NCBI GenBank assembly: GCA_000307305.1
Contig: DF158884.1
Coordinates: forward strand, 211,643-262,692
From: Enterobacteriaceae bacterium B14
GTDB taxonomy: Bacteria > Pseudomonadota > Gammaproteobacteria > Enterobacterales > Enterobacteriaceae
Reading direction: 5' to 3'
Length of the DNA: 51,050 nucleotides
Part shown: positions 17,590-26,861 of the stretch, piece after piece
Position numbering within the stretch: position 1 is the stretch's first letter
Layout of the letters: each line of letters begins with the position of its first letter
Position numbers and translations under genes: made by a program
The notes under the pieces: generated by a model
Told to the model about the DNA's origin: nothing
What the model saw: the letters and a program-made list of their open reading frames with translations, nothing else
Databases searched by the model: none

Positions 17590-17955
17590 TTAGCCCCGAG
17601 ATAACGCCAGCAAACGCTGCTGTTCTCGTTCCGGTAGCCCATCAACAACCAGTTGATACGAGAGGTCTATCAACTGATAAATTTGCGATGACTGTAATGA
17701 ACCATCGAGATAAAGACTATTCCAGTGTGTTTTATTCAAATAGAAACCAGGAACGATATCAGGATACTGTTGCCGCAACTCCTCAACTTTATCCACACCG
17801 CATTTCAAGGAAATCACCGGACGGCCATGCGCTTCACCCAACAGGGCGAACATTTTATGTGCGACTTTAATTCTGTCCGCATGCCAATCATCCTGATAAT
17901 CCTGCTCACTTCCCGGTTTGCTCATGCAGTATTCCAATAGCTGCTGCTTGTCCAC
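17590..17955 (-). CDS. yjbR: MmcQ/YjbR family DNA-binding-fold protein
   Basis: This 121-residue protein matches the MmcQ/YjbR family (E. coli YjbR about 118). Typical segments are visible: 'LLEYCMSKPGSEQDY' at the N-terminus, 'KVAHKMFALLG' and 'VISLKCG' in the centre, and 'VPGFYLNKTHWNSLYLDGSL' in the C-terminal part. The fold resembles a double-wing DNA-binding domain, but no molecular function is established. Its place near uvrA and alr is the E. coli backbone position, although tyrB, aphA and yjbQ, which lie nearby in E. coli, are absent here. Confidence 0.92.
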   Translation of the reverse strand: MDKQQLLEYCMSKPGSEQDYQDDWHADRIKVAHKMFALLGEAHGRPVISLKCGVDKVEELRQQYPDIVPGFYLNKTHWNSLYLDGSLQSSQIYQLIDLSYQLVVDGLPEREQQRLLALSRG

Positions 17956-18302
17956 TCTGCTTACTCCCCGTTTAATGTAGCAATGATTTAACTACTGCCA
18001 CCTTTAGTTCACGATACACTTCCAACCGGGTTCTCAATCTTAGAGAACGCCGTAAAGATACTCTCTAGCAAATAAGTTAACAGGAGAAGTATTTTGCCAT
18101 GTCTCGAATAATAATGCTGATACTTGAGCAATTTTAGCACTAACCAAGGAAAATTCTGCTCTGTATATCGTGTATAAATATAAATAACTCTCCCTAGCCC
18201 ATTCAGATAGCAGGTGCGAGGCATCATAACTTCGTTATTCAGAGTCTTAGGATTGATTCTATCGTGAGCATCCCAAGATATCCTGCCCTTAAACCTGACG
18301 TA
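17956..18302. other. Intergenic gap alr–yjbR
   Basis: This 347-base gap lies between the alr stop and the yjbR start. E. coli carries tyrB, aphA and yjbQ around this position; no remnant of them can be read here. A 72-codon reverse frame (18009–18227) has no recognisable features. The yjbR promoter probably lies here. Confidence 0.4.
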
Positions 18303-19385
18303 CTATTCGCCCACATACTCCATTGCGACGCGGGAGGTTAGCTTAGTGATCAATTCATAACTAATGATACCTGTAAATTGAGCAATACGTTCTACAGGAA
18401 GAACATTACCCCAAAGAATAGCTTCATCCCCTACACAATCTGCTGCATCTGGCCCTAGGTCGACAGAGATCATGTCCATCGACACATTGCCAACAATCGG
18501 GACTTCTCGCCCGTTAATCCAGACAGGCGTCCCCGATGGCGCACAGCGTGGGTAACCATCACCGTAGCCAATCGCAATCACGCCAAGGCGCGTATCTCTT
18601 GGGCTAACCCATGTTCCGCCATAGCCTACTGGCTCGCCTTTTTTATGTTTACGAACGGCTATCAGGCTAGTTTTTAACGTCATTACAGGCTGAAAACCAC
18701 TGTGAGATTCGGCTAATGGCTCAGCGAGAGGTGAAACGCCATACATGATGATACCGGGGCGAACCCAATCACGGTGCGCCTGAGGCCAAAGCAAGATACC
18801 GCCAGAGGCAGCGATAGACTTCTGCCCTACTTTACCTTCCGTAAAATGGTCAAAACAGGTGAGTTGATCTAGCGTTGTACTCTGTTCTGGCTCATCTGCT
18901 CGGCTGAAGTGGCTCATGATATTGACGGGCTGAACAACGTTCTTGCAGGTCGCTAGCCGCTGGTAAAAACGGTCAGCGTCTTCTGGGCGAATACCTAAGC
19001 GGTGCATACCTGAATCGAGCTTCATCCAGACTTTTACCGGATGCGTTAACGTGGCGTTCTCCAGTGCATCAAGCTGCTCTTCGTTGTGTACTGCTGTTTC
19101 GATATTGTTGGCAACCAGAATGGGGAGATCGCTGGCAGAGAAGAAACCTTCTAGCAGTAAGATCGGCTTTACTATACCGCCAGAGCGTAGCTTTAGTGCC
19201 TCGCCGATACGCGCAACGCCAAAAGAGTCAGCGTCTTGTAATGTATGAGCCGTTTCCAATAAGCCGTGTCCGTAAGCATTGGCTTTTACGATAGCGACTA
19301 GACGGCTTTGAGGCGCTAATTGTCTGATCTGTTGCAGGTTTTTTCGTAGTGCATGGCGATCGATGACAGCGGTTGCGGCGTACAT
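18303..19385 (-). CDS. alr: Alanine racemase (biosynthetic, Alr)
   Basis: This 360-residue PLP enzyme matches E. coli Alr in length and active site. The PLP lysine is K34 in '[11 protein letters not shown]', and the second catalytic base is Y255 in '[10 protein letters not shown]'. 'GYGDGYPR' and '[14 protein letters not shown]' are other family hallmarks. It interconverts L- and D-alanine for peptidoglycan precursors. It lies 101 bases downstream of dnaB on the same strand, as in E. coli, so it may be partly read from the dnaB promoter. A second racemase-like gene is encoded about 13 kb away (31533–32654). Confidence 0.97.
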   Translation of the reverse strand: MYAATAVIDRHALRKNLQQIRQLAPQSRLVAIVKANAYGHGLLETAHTLQDADSFGVARIGEALKLRSGGIVKPILLLEGFFSASDLPILVANNIETAVHNEEQLDALENATLTHPVKVWMKLDSGMHRLGIRPEDADRFYQRLATCKNVVQPVNIMSHFSRADEPEQSTTLDQLTCFDHFTEGKVGQKSIAASGGILLWPQAHRDWVRPGIIMYGVSPLAEPLAESHSGFQPVMTLKTSLIAVRKHKKGEPVGYGGTWVSPRDTRLGVIAIGYGDGYPRCAPSGTPVWINGREVPIVGNVSMDMISVDLGPDAADCVGDEAILWGNVLPVERIAQFTGIISYELITKLTSRVAMEYVGE

Positions 19386-19486
19386 TCTGTTTCCCCGATG
19401 ATTGGTGTCCCCCTCAATATTGCGACTGGCAATATTGAAGGCATCTTCATGATGGTGTGATAGCTAATCTAGTTTAATTCTTTGTG

Positions 19487-20893
19487 TTACTCGTCGTCAT
19501 ACTGCGGGCCAGCATAGTTATCGAAGCGTGACCACTGCCCCTGAAAGGTTAATCTCACTGTGCCTATAGGGCCATTACGCTGTTTACCGAGGATGATCTG
19601 GGCAATGCCCTTCTCTTCACTGTTATCGTGATAAACCTCATCACGATAGATAAACATGATTAAATCCGCATCCTGCTCGATAGAGCCTGATTCACGGAGA
19701 TCGGAGTTAACGGGGCGTTTATCTGCTCGCTGCTCCAAGCTTCGGTTAAGCTGAGACAGTGCAACGACGGGAACTTGTAGCTCTTTCGCCAATGCTTTGA
19801 GTGAACGGGATATCTCCGCAATCTCTAGCGTGCGGTTATCAGATAGCGAAGGCACCCGCATCAGTTGCAGATAGTCGATCATGATCAGGCTTAGGCCACC
19901 GTGTTCGCGAAAGACACGACGCGCACGTGAGCGCACTTCTGTTGGAGTAAGGCCGGAGGAATCATCAATGTACATGTTCCGTTTTTCCAGCAGAATCCCC
20001 ATTGTGCTAGAGATACGCGCCCAATCCTCATCGTCGAGTTGTCCGGTACGAATGCGTGTTTGGTCTACCCTAGAGAGCGAGGCCAACATACGCATCATTA
20101 TCTGATCCCCTGGCATCTCTAAACTAAAGATAAGAACAGGTTTTTCCTGCATCATCGCAGCATTTTCGCACAAGTTCATCGCAAATGTGGTTTTCCCCAT
20201 AGAGGGACGTGCTGCGACGATAATAAGGTCAGACTTTTGCAGGCCTGCCGTTTTCTTATCAAGATCGTTGAACCCAGTGGAGACACCCGTTACCCCTTCG
20301 TGCGGGTTTTGGTACAGCATTTCGATACGGGATATCGTGGCTTCCAGAACACTATCAATACTCTTTGGCCCGCTGTCTTTGCTCGCCCTACTTTCTGCTA
20401 TCTGAAAAACCCGGGATTCCGCCAGATCGAGCAGATCTTCACTGGTTCGCCCTTGAGGATCGTAACCCGCATCAGCGATTTCGTTGGCAACAGAGATCAT
20501 CTCTCTCACAACGGCTCTTTCGCGCACGATATCAGCATAAGCGCCAATGTTCGCCGCACTTGGGGTATTTTTAGAGAGTTCCGCCAGATAGCCAAAGCCA
20601 CCGACGCTCTCTAACTCCCCTTTTTGCTCTAGGGATTCAGAGAGAGTGATCAAATCGATGGGTTTACTCATCTCCAGCAAGCGCTGCATTTCGCTGAAGA
20701 TCATACGGTGAGGGCGGCTGTAAAAATCGTTTGGACTCACACGCTCAGAGACGTTATCCCAGCGTTCGTTGTCCAACATAAGACCACCCAAGACAGACTG
20801 CTCTGCCTCTAGAGAATTGGGAGGTAACTTAAGCCCTTCTACCTGACGATCGCGAGATTCAGTCGGTTTTTTTGTTGGTGTTCTACCTGCCAT
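19487..20893 (-). CDS. dnaB: Replicative DNA helicase DnaB
   Basis: This 468-residue protein is close to E. coli DnaB (471). The N-terminal helical domain begins 'LKLPPNSLEAEQSVLGGLMLD'; the RecA-like motor has Walker A 'ARPSMGKTTFAMN' near residues 228–240, 'DYLQLM' in the Walker B strand, and 'LSQLNRSLEQRADKRP' and 'SDLRESGSIEQDADLIMF' in the C-terminal part. It is the hexameric helicase that unwinds DNA at the fork and binds DnaG and the loader. It is divergent from qor and followed by alr, the E. coli order. Confidence 0.98.
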   Translation of the reverse strand: MAGRTPTKKPTESRDRQVEGLKLPPNSLEAEQSVLGGLMLDNERWDNVSERVSPNDFYSRPHRMIFSEMQRLLEMSKPIDLITLSESLEQKGELESVGGFGYLAELSKNTPSAANIGAYADIVRERAVVREMISVANEIADAGYDPQGRTSEDLLDLAESRVFQIAESRASKDSGPKSIDSVLEATISRIEMLYQNPHEGVTGVSTGFNDLDKKTAGLQKSDLIIVAARPSMGKTTFAMNLCENAAMMQEKPVLIFSLEMPGDQIMMRMLASLSRVDQTRIRTGQLDDEDWARISSTMGILLEKRNMYIDDSSGLTPTEVRSRARRVFREHGGLSLIMIDYLQLMRVPSLSDNRTLEIAEISRSLKALAKELQVPVVALSQLNRSLEQRADKRPVNSDLRESGSIEQDADLIMFIYRDEVYHDNSEEKGIAQIILGKQRNGPIGTVRLTFQGQWSRFDNYAGPQYDDE

Positions 20894-21077
20894 GAGGAGT
20901 GTTTTTTATCCGATGTGATGAAACGTGACTCAAGAACTTTAGACGAATAGGCCTAAAGCGGCGATTCAGGGCATCAGTATACTCAATGAAAACCCTCTGC
21001 CAACTAACCAAACGATCTTGCACAATGAAATTTAAAAAGCGTATGGTAAATGCACACATCCTATCTTGGAGATCGAT

Positions 21078-22061
21078 ATGTCTAAACGCGTTCAGTTTGC
21101 CGCACACGGTGGTGCCGAAGTTTTACAACTCGTTGATTTTACGCCAGCAGCTCCCCGCGATAACGAAGTACAGATAGAAAATAAAGCGATTGGCATTAAC
21201 TATATCGATACCTATATTCGCGAGGGCTTATACCCCGTCAGCCAATTTCCATCAGGCCTAGGCACGGAAGGGGCTGGCGTAATCACGCACGTTGGCGCAG
21301 GAGTGAAAGGCTTTCATGTTGGCGATCGCGTTGTTTATGCTCAAGCCCCTCTAGGAGCTTATAGCGATGTTCATAATGTCCCCTCTGATAGCGTAGCCAA
21401 ACTGCCCGATAACATCACTTTTGAACAAGGCGCCTCTAGCTTTCTTAAAGGGCTGACGGTGCAATATTTGTTACGTCAGACTTATGAAATTAAGGCAGGA
21501 GAGATATTTTTATTCCATGCGGCCGCAGGCGGTGTCGGGCTAATCGCCTGCCAATGGGCGAAAGCATTAGGGGCGAAGCTGATTGGGACGGTCAGCTCGG
21601 AAGAGAAAGCGCAGCTTGCCAAGAAAGCAGGAGCATGGGCGACCATTAATTATCAGATCGATGATATCGCTGAAAAACTGTCTGAACTCACTCAGGGTGA
21701 GAAAGTAAGCGTGGTTTACGATTCCGTAGGGAAAGATACTTGGCTCAGTTCGCTGGATTGCCTAAAACCTAGGGGGTTGATGGTCAGCTTTGGCAATGCT
21801 TCCGGCCCTGTCACCGGCGTGAATTTGGGGATTTTAAACCAGAAAGGCTCACTGTATGTCACTCGTCCCTCTTTAGGTGGCTATGTTCGTAGTCGGGAAG
21901 ATTTGGATAAAGCCAGCCAATCACTATTCGATATGATTGCGAGCGGAGCGATTAATGTTGATGTCGCAGAGAGCCAGAAATTCCCACTTAGCGATGTTAA
22001 ACGGGCGCATGAGATGCTGCAAAGCCGTAAAACAAGTGGGTCTAGCCTACTAATTCCATAA
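21078..22061 (+). CDS. qor: NADPH:quinone oxidoreductase (zeta-crystallin-like) Qor
   Basis: This 327-residue protein equals E. coli QorA in length. It is a zinc-free medium-chain dehydrogenase: the N-terminal 'RVQFAAHGGAEVLQLVDFTP', 'AIGINYIDTYIREGLYP', 'GLGTEGAGVITHVGAGVKGFHVGDRVVY', and the NADPH-binding 'HAAAGGVGLIACQWAKALGAKLIGTV' are all typical. It reduces quinones using NADPH. The start at 21078 follows GGAG by 6 bases and matches the family; a TTG four codons upstream is less likely. It is divergent from dnaB. Confidence 0.96.
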   Translation: MSKRVQFAAHGGAEVLQLVDFTPAAPRDNEVQIENKAIGINYIDTYIREGLYPVSQFPSGLGTEGAGVITHVGAGVKGFHVGDRVVYAQAPLGAYSDVHNVPSDSVAKLPDNITFEQGASSFLKGLTVQYLLRQTYEIKAGEIFLFHAAAGGVGLIACQWAKALGAKLIGTVSSEEKAQLAKKAGAWATINYQIDDIAEKLSELTQGEKVSVVYDSVGKDTWLSSLDCLKPRGLMVSFGNASGPVTGVNLGILNQKGSLYVTRPSLGGYVRSREDLDKASQSLFDMIASGAINVDVAESQKFPLSDVKRAHEMLQSRKTSGSSLLIP

Positions 22062-22428
22062 GCATCACATTTGCAGTTTGTTTGATGAGATACAAATAAA
22101 AAGAAGAGAATAGAAAGAAAAGAACCCAACGAAATCCTCGTTGGGTTTAAAAAGCAGCCGTAGCCACTTTTCGCGCAAAATCGTTATACTTATCGTTCAT
22201 AATAAAAATAAAACTTCATCATATTCAGTGGCATATTACTTACTCTGAAATGAGTCAGGGCATGGTATCAGCGTTGAAAATAGAAAGACACACTCTCTTA
22301 CCAAATTAATTCATCGCTGTGATCAAACACGCATTCCCCTTGGGAAATACAACACGGGATTCTATTACACTGAGAAGTACACCTACTATTTATACGTGAA
22401 TGCGATTATTTTGAGACATATCATTCAA
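22062..22428. other. Convergent gap qor–pspG
   Basis: This 367-base gap between the convergent ends of qor and pspG holds one terminator hairpin (22123–22147). The remainder is AT-rich with no coding or RNA feature that I can recognise. Confidence 0.45.
22123..22147. terminator. Hairpin terminator between qor and pspG
   Basis: Perfect arms AACCCAACGA and TCGTTGGGTT enclose a 5-base loop. The T-rich tail (TTCTTTTCTTTC) is on the reverse strand, but the hairpin lies only about 60 bases after the qor stop, so it may serve both directions. Confidence 0.65.
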
Positions 22429-22647
22429 TTAATAATATCTTGATTGTTTTCTATTCATTGACCGCCAGAGCCAAACACCGACAACGGCAAGCAACAACCA
22501 AGGCAGCAGTTTGAACACCAATGTAATAAAGCCCCCCAACATCATCAAAACCGCAGCCAAAACCAGCGCCAAAATCACTTTGCCAGGCGATATGCCAGTC
22601 TTAACCAAAACAGCCACAAAACCGATAACGAACAAAATTTCTAACAT
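22429..22647 (-). CDS. pspG: Phage shock protein G
   Basis: This 72-residue membrane protein matches PspG (E. coli about 80) with 'MLEILFVIGFVAVLVKTG' at the N-terminus, two hydrophobic segments (about residues 3–40 and 42–62) and 'FKLLPWLLLAVVGVWLW'. PspG is an inner-membrane effector of the phage-shock envelope-stress response. A GAAGGAG ribosome-binding site precedes the start, and a sigma-54-type promoter lies 49–64 bases upstream, which implies PspF control as in E. coli. The C-terminal tail is shorter than in E. coli. Confidence 0.92.
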   Translation of the reverse strand: MLEILFVIGFVAVLVKTGISPGKVILALVLAAVLMMLGGFITLVFKLLPWLLLAVVGVWLWRSMNRKQSRYY

Positions 22648-22695
22648 AATCGCTCCTTCACCTTAGAGAACCTGCTTTCGTATTACTATGGGTAT

Positions 22696-22711
22696 TACAA
22701 AAAATATGCCA
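22696..22711 (-). promoter_or_regulatory. Sigma-54 promoter of pspG
   Basis: On the reverse strand TGGCAT-ATTTT-TTGTA fits the -24/-12 pattern TGGCAY-N5-TTGCA with one mismatch, 49 bases before the pspG start. pspG is known to be a sigma-54/PspF gene in E. coli, which supports the call. Confidence 0.75.
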
Positions 22712-22781
22712 GTTTAATGAAAGAATAAATTACTGACTATTCAATAAGATGAAGAAGATAGTTCAATACAGCCCTAGCGGA

Positions 22782-23837
22782 TTACGCTAAGTTATCGTCA
22801 TTTTTACCACGAATGACGAAAGAGAGCGCTTGCTCAACCACTGGCACACCAGAACCCGGTTTATGTGCGTTTTCGCTGAGATAACGGCGCCACTGCCTTG
22901 CACCCGGGATACCCTGAAATATCCCCAAAATATGGCGGGTAATATGACCCAGATAGGTACCCTGCGCCAATTGCGCCTCGATATAGGGATAAAGGGACTC
23001 AATAATGGCGATACTGTCTGGTATGGGGTCTTTAGAACCAAACAGTTCACTGTCTACCCGAGCCAAAATACCCGGATTTTGATAGGCTTCGCGCCCCATC
23101 ATCACGCCGTCTAAATGGCTTAGATGCTCTTTCACCTCTTCCAACGTTTTTACCCCACCGTTGATCGCCATCGTTAGGTGAGAAAAGTCGCGTTTAAGCT
23201 GATAGACACGCGGGTAGTTTAGCGGAGGAATATCACGGTTTTCCTTCGGGCTTAAGCCAGAAAGTATCGCTTTACGTGCATGGATAATAAAGTTATCGCA
23301 ACCACCGCGCTCGGCAACGGTTTGAATAAAGTGGCAAAGAAACTCATAGCTGTCTTGATCGTCAATACCAATCCGCGTCTTTACGGTGACAGGTATAGAG
23401 ACCACATCACGCATCGCTTTCACACAATCGGCTACCAGCGGTGCATCTGCCATCAAGCAAGCACCGAAACGCCCGTTCTGTACTCGGTCTGAAGGGCACC
23501 CGACATTGAGATTAATCTCATCATAGCCGCGCTCCTCTGCCATTTTTGCACACAGTGCCAAAGCTGAAGGATCGCTGCCGCCAAGCTGTAACGCAACAGG
23601 ATGCTCTTCTTGGTTATACGCCAGAAAATCCCCTTTACCGTGCAAAATAGCACCAGTGGTGATCATTTCGGTATACAGCAACGTTTGCTTACTCAGCAGA
23701 CGGTGAAAGTAGCGACAGTGGCGATCTGTCCAATCAAGCATGGGGGCTACGGAGAAACGGTTGGCAGAAAATGGCGCTAAGTTTTCAGCTGGCGTACCGC
23801 TTTGTAGCATATTTGGAGACTCTGGATTCTGATGCAT
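22782..23837 (-). CDS. dusA: tRNA-dihydrouridine(20/20a) synthase DusA
   Basis: From the ATG at 23837 the protein is 351 residues, near the usual 330–345. FMN-binding TIM-barrel motifs are clear: '[18 protein letters not shown]', '[13 protein letters not shown]', '[12 protein letters not shown]', '[22 protein letters not shown]' with the catalytic cysteine, '[11 protein letters not shown]' and '[13 protein letters not shown]'. It reduces uridines 20/20a in the tRNA D-loop using NADPH. The frame is open to 24056, but those 73 extra residues look unrelated to the family. The start is uncertain: no strong ribosome-binding site is seen, and an ATG nine codons further in is possible. Confidence 0.94.
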   Translation of the reverse strand: MHQNPESPNMLQSGTPAENLAPFSANRFSVAPMLDWTDRHCRYFHRLLSKQTLLYTEMITTGAILHGKGDFLAYNQEEHPVALQLGGSDPSALALCAKMAEERGYDEINLNVGCPSDRVQNGRFGACLMADAPLVADCVKAMRDVVSIPVTVKTRIGIDDQDSYEFLCHFIQTVAERGGCDNFIIHARKAILSGLSPKENRDIPPLNYPRVYQLKRDFSHLTMAINGGVKTLEEVKEHLSHLDGVMMGREAYQNPGILARVDSELFGSKDPIPDSIAIIESLYPYIEAQLAQGTYLGHITRHILGIFQGIPGARQWRRYLSENAHKPGSGVPVVEQALSFVIRGKNDDNLA

Positions 23838-24104
23838 TTCGTTAGATGTATTTTTGTGTTCTTGGCATCTCTGATTACCCCAAGCATGGGAATCTTTAGA
23901 TGAGAATAGGATAAAACATGGCCTACTATAGCATAGAGACATACTAACGCGCAGAAGGGAACTTTTCGGTATTGCGACATTATTAGTATTTAATTGAGAA
24001 TAATCTTGGTTAGAAAAGAGTGTACTATGTACATTAAAAACCTGATTGGTGTACAAAATACACCTAAACTGTTTTTGAAGATCATACTAACGTCAAGGAG
24101 CAAG

Positions 24105-24340
24105 ATGTTAACTTTTATTGAGCTACCTGGGTTCAGTAAACGACATCAGGTACTTTTGCCCGATGACGAGTTCAGAGCTTTTCAGGAATGGGGAAACGTG
24201 CTGGTGTGCGGATTATTTATTATAACGTGACGAGTAAAGGCCGAATTTATTTAGCTCTGATATACCCCAAGAATGAGCAAAATGATTTAACAGATGCCAA
24301 AAAAGCACAGTTAAAACAAGTTACTATCCTATTGGTGTGA
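24105..24340 (+). pseudogene. Broken RelE/HigB-type toxin gene
   Basis: The frame opens at 24105 with an excellent AAGGAG site and reads 29 residues of a RelE/HigB-like toxin N-terminus ('MLTFIELPGFSKRHQ', then 'LLPDDEFRAFQEW'). It then leaves register and stops at 24230. A second frame takes up the family C-terminal half ('KRAGVRIIYYNVTSKG', 'IYLALIYPKNEQNDLTD') and ends at 24338–24340. About 25 residues of the middle that such toxins normally have ('…P.tGGlRK.R…') are absent, so an internal deletion with frameshift has inactivated the gene. An antitoxin gene follows 100 bases later. Confidence 0.75.
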
Positions 24341-24443
24341 ATTTTAACAAACCAAATAATTTAATATATTTAATAATATCAGTCAGGCTGAGCTGTATGA
24401 CAAAGGGTCATCGCTGATAGCGAAAAAGCCAACTGGAGTATTT

Positions 24444-24740
24444 ATGAAAGATGAATTATTTGCCGATCTACTGGCTAGTGCAGAAGAGATGGTAAGAATT
24501 GAAAAAGGTGAACAGACACCAAAGCCAGAGCATGTTCATACTTTTAGCGAAATTGATGTTAAAGCAATACGTGAAGCAACTGGATTGAAGCAGCAGGATT
24601 TTGCTGTAGCCGTTGGTGTCAGCTATGACCTTGTAAAAAGCTGGGAAACCAAACGACGTCAGCCAACTGGTGCGCCGAGAAAACTACTAATACTGTTACA
24701 GAACAATCCTTTTATTATTGATCAGCTTAAATCTATTTAG
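24444..24740 (+). CDS. XRE-type antitoxin, NadS/HigA-like
   Basis: This 98-residue protein starts 'MKDELFADLLASAEEMVRI' and has an XRE-type helix-turn-helix from about residue 38 to 88: 'DVKAIREATGLKQQDFAVAVGVSYDLVKSWETKRRQPTG'. This is the layout of NadS/HigA antitoxins encoded after RelE/HigB toxins. The gene is intact, with an ACTGGAG site before the ATG, while the toxin upstream is broken. It may survive as a stand-alone repressor. The pair interrupts the E. coli-like dusA–zur interval and may have come in by transfer. Confidence 0.85.
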   Translation: MKDELFADLLASAEEMVRIEKGEQTPKPEHVHTFSEIDVKAIREATGLKQQDFAVAVGVSYDLVKSWETKRRQPTGAPRKLLILLQNNPFIIDQLKSI

Positions 24741-24890
24741 TGATGTGCCTATTTGGGCGCATCATTACTCAGGTTAGTGAATACGATGAGAACTCATCTA
24801 TACACTCACCATGCCTTTTATTAATCCAACCCTTCAGCACACCTGAACTTATGTTAAGCTCTCTCTTTTCTTACGCTGTAGGATTTTGCG

Positions 24891-25340
24891 ATGACAATAA
24901 GCAATCAGCAAACACTTCTCTCCAAGGCAGAGACGCTTTGTCTGGAGAGAGGTGTGCGTCTGACGCCCCAGCGTATGGCTGTTTTACGCCTAATGGCACA
25001 GCAGAATAAGGCGATCAGCGCCTACGACCTGCTCGATTTGCTGCGCATTACTGAGCCTCAAGCAAAGCCCCCCACTATCTATCGCGCGCTCGATTTCTTA
25101 CTGGAACAAGGTTTTATCCATAAGATTGAGTCAAACAATAGCTATATCCTGTGCCACCACTTCGAAGCGCCACCACATACATCAGCGCTTTTGATCTGCC
25201 ATGGTTGCGGAAGTGTCACAGAAAAAACCACAGATGCTATTGAACATTCCCTACTCAAACTGACGAAAGAAGCTGGCTTTAAGCTTCAACACAGCGTGGT
25301 TGAAGTGCATGGAATATGCGATAAGTGCAGTAAGAAATAA
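24891..25340 (+). CDS. zur: Zinc uptake regulator Zur (Fur family)
   Basis: This 149-residue Fur-family repressor has the winged-helix region 'GVRLTPQRMAVLRLMAQ' to 'PPTIYRALDFLLEQGFIHKIES' and the structural zinc cysteines C103, C106, C143 and C146 at the E. coli positions ('CHGCG' and 'CDKCSKK'). It binds DNA when zinc-loaded and shuts off zinc importers. E. coli Zur continues about 20 residues beyond the last CxxC with a cysteine/histidine-rich tail; here the protein ends three residues after it. It lies convergent with dinF, as in the E. coli neighbourhood. Confidence 0.95.
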   Translation: MTISNQQTLLSKAETLCLERGVRLTPQRMAVLRLMAQQNKAISAYDLLDLLRITEPQAKPPTIYRALDFLLEQGFIHKIESNNSYILCHHFEAPPHTSALLICHGCGSVTEKTTDAIEHSLLKLTKEAGFKLQHSVVEVHGICDKCSKK

Positions 25341-25415
25341 GATCGCCACCCTTTCATCACCTCCCTTACCTATCCATTAAAAATCCATGCCTGTCTTGGC
25401 AAGGCGTTTCTATAA

Positions 25416-26741
25416 CTACGCTTGGCTAAACCATGTGCCCTTTTGTCGATGGCGATACCATATCCACCCAAGAGCAAGACCGCGCAGGCTGAGAAAAACT
25501 GCCAAGGAGAGCCAAAGCCCATGATTTCCCAAAACAGGCACGGTTAATAGCGTCAGGCCAAAACCACAAGCGGCAATAGCCATGCTGTTACGCATCTCAT
25601 GGCCGCGTGTTGCACCAATAAATAGCCCATCTAACAAATAGCACCAGACGCCAATAAGCGGTAATACCACTTGCCAAATCAGGTAATCCCCCGCTAATGC
25701 TCGGATCACAGTAAGAGAAGTTAGTGCATTTACAATATCCATTCCCACGAAGGCATAAATAGCCGAAAATGACAGGGCAACAATCCCCGCTTGCTTGCAG
25801 CACGCTTTCCAAACCCGCATAAGCTGCTTATCACTTTTCGCACCAAATGCCTGCCCAGAATATGCCTCTACCGCATAGGCGAAGCCATCCAGCGCATAGG
25901 CAGTAAAACTCAGCAGATTCATCAGGACCGCATTCACCGCCACAATATCGCTACCGAGGCGAGCGCCATAAATCGTCAGCGAAGCCATGCAGAGTTGTAA
26001 TAACAGAGAGCGCAGCAGGATATCTCGGTTCAACGCCATCAACCGGCGGATATTGCCGCGCCATGCCGTTTTCAGGAAACCGAAATCGATCCCTTTCATG
26101 CGTAATACACGAAAAACAAGATATAGACCGAGCAGCAACGTGGCATATTCAGAAATAGCGGTCGCCCATGCCGCCCCTTTGACACCCCAACCCAGTTCTA
26201 TAACGAAGTAGAGATCGAGCACGATGTTAAGGAGATTGCCGACAATCAATAAGATCACCGGTGCACGGACATATTGCACCCCTAGCAACCAACCCAAAAT
26301 CACCATATTTGCCAACGCAGCAGGGGCACTTAGCCAGCGAACCTCAAGAAAATACTTCGCCTGTTCTAAAACAGCGGAATCACCTTGAACAATATTGAGA
26401 GTCAGTTGGATGAGAGACGTACTAAACAATAGGATGATAAGGCCCACTGCCGTTGCCAGAAGTAGTGGTTGCACTAATGCACGGGCTAAACCTGCTTTAT
26501 CTTGGGCACCGAATGCCTGAGCAGTTAGCCCCGTGGTGCTCATGCGTAATACGGTCAGCAGCATAAAGAGGAAGCTGGTAATCATTGAACCAATCGCGAC
26601 CCCTCCCAGATAAACGGGATGATCGAGATGGCCGACCACAGCCGTATCCACCAGGCCGAGCAGCGGTACCGTAATATTGGAAAATATCATCGGCAGCGCA
26701 AGCCGCCATAGGGCTAAATCTGTATTGCTAAACAAGCGCAT
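25416..26741 (-). CDS. dinF: MATE-family efflux transporter DinF
   Basis: This 441-residue integral membrane protein has the MATE layout of twelve helices in two similar halves. 'LALPMIFSNITVPLLGLVDTAVVGHLDHPVYLGGVAIG' in helix 1 and 'TTGLTAQAFGAQDKAGLARAL' are characteristic, and 'ALDGFAYAVEAYSGQAFGAKSDKQL' is the second-half counterpart. MATE proteins export cationic or toxic compounds using ion gradients; DinF is tied to SOS in E. coli because it follows lexA. Here it also follows lexA on the same strand, but a terminator-like hairpin lies between them. Confidence 0.94.
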   Translation of the reverse strand: MRLFSNTDLALWRLALPMIFSNITVPLLGLVDTAVVGHLDHPVYLGGVAIGSMITSFLFMLLTVLRMSTTGLTAQAFGAQDKAGLARALVQPLLLATAVGLIILLFSTSLIQLTLNIVQGDSAVLEQAKYFLEVRWLSAPAALANMVILGWLLGVQYVRAPVILLIVGNLLNIVLDLYFVIELGWGVKGAAWATAISEYATLLLGLYLVFRVLRMKGIDFGFLKTAWRGNIRRLMALNRDILLRSLLLQLCMASLTIYGARLGSDIVAVNAVLMNLLSFTAYALDGFAYAVEAYSGQAFGAKSDKQLMRVWKACCKQAGIVALSFSAIYAFVGMDIVNALTSLTVIRALAGDYLIWQVVLPLIGVWCYLLDGLFIGATRGHEMRNSMAIAACGFGLTLLTVPVLGNHGLWLSLAVFLSLRGLALGWIWYRHRQKGTWFSQA

Positions 26742-26787
26742 AGTGCCATTCTTTTAAAACACTGGTCTTCTCAAACTCAGTTCGTCT

Positions 26788-26825
26788 AAAAACAGTAACC
26801 GCCCCATAAATGGAGCGGTTACTGT
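26788..26825 (-). terminator. Terminator between lexA and dinF
   Basis: On the reverse strand ACAGTAACCGC pairs with GCGGTTACTGT around a 12-base loop that is itself partly paired, followed by TTTTTAG. It sits 37 bases beyond the lexA stop and would reduce read-through into dinF. Confidence 0.75.
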
Positions 26826-26861
26826 ATACATTAAATATAGTGGGCCTATCTTGTAGATAGC

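Noticed and set aside
18009-18227. 72-codon reverse frame between alr and yjbR
   Set aside because: No ribosome-binding site, no recognisable domain, and composition like the non-coding flanks.
23838-24056. 73-codon N-terminal extension of dusA
   Set aside because: It is not family-like, and would make the protein about 80 residues longer than known DusA.
24740-25009. 89-codon forward frame overlapping the zur start
   Set aside because: It runs into zur in another frame; zur has clear homology and the correct start.
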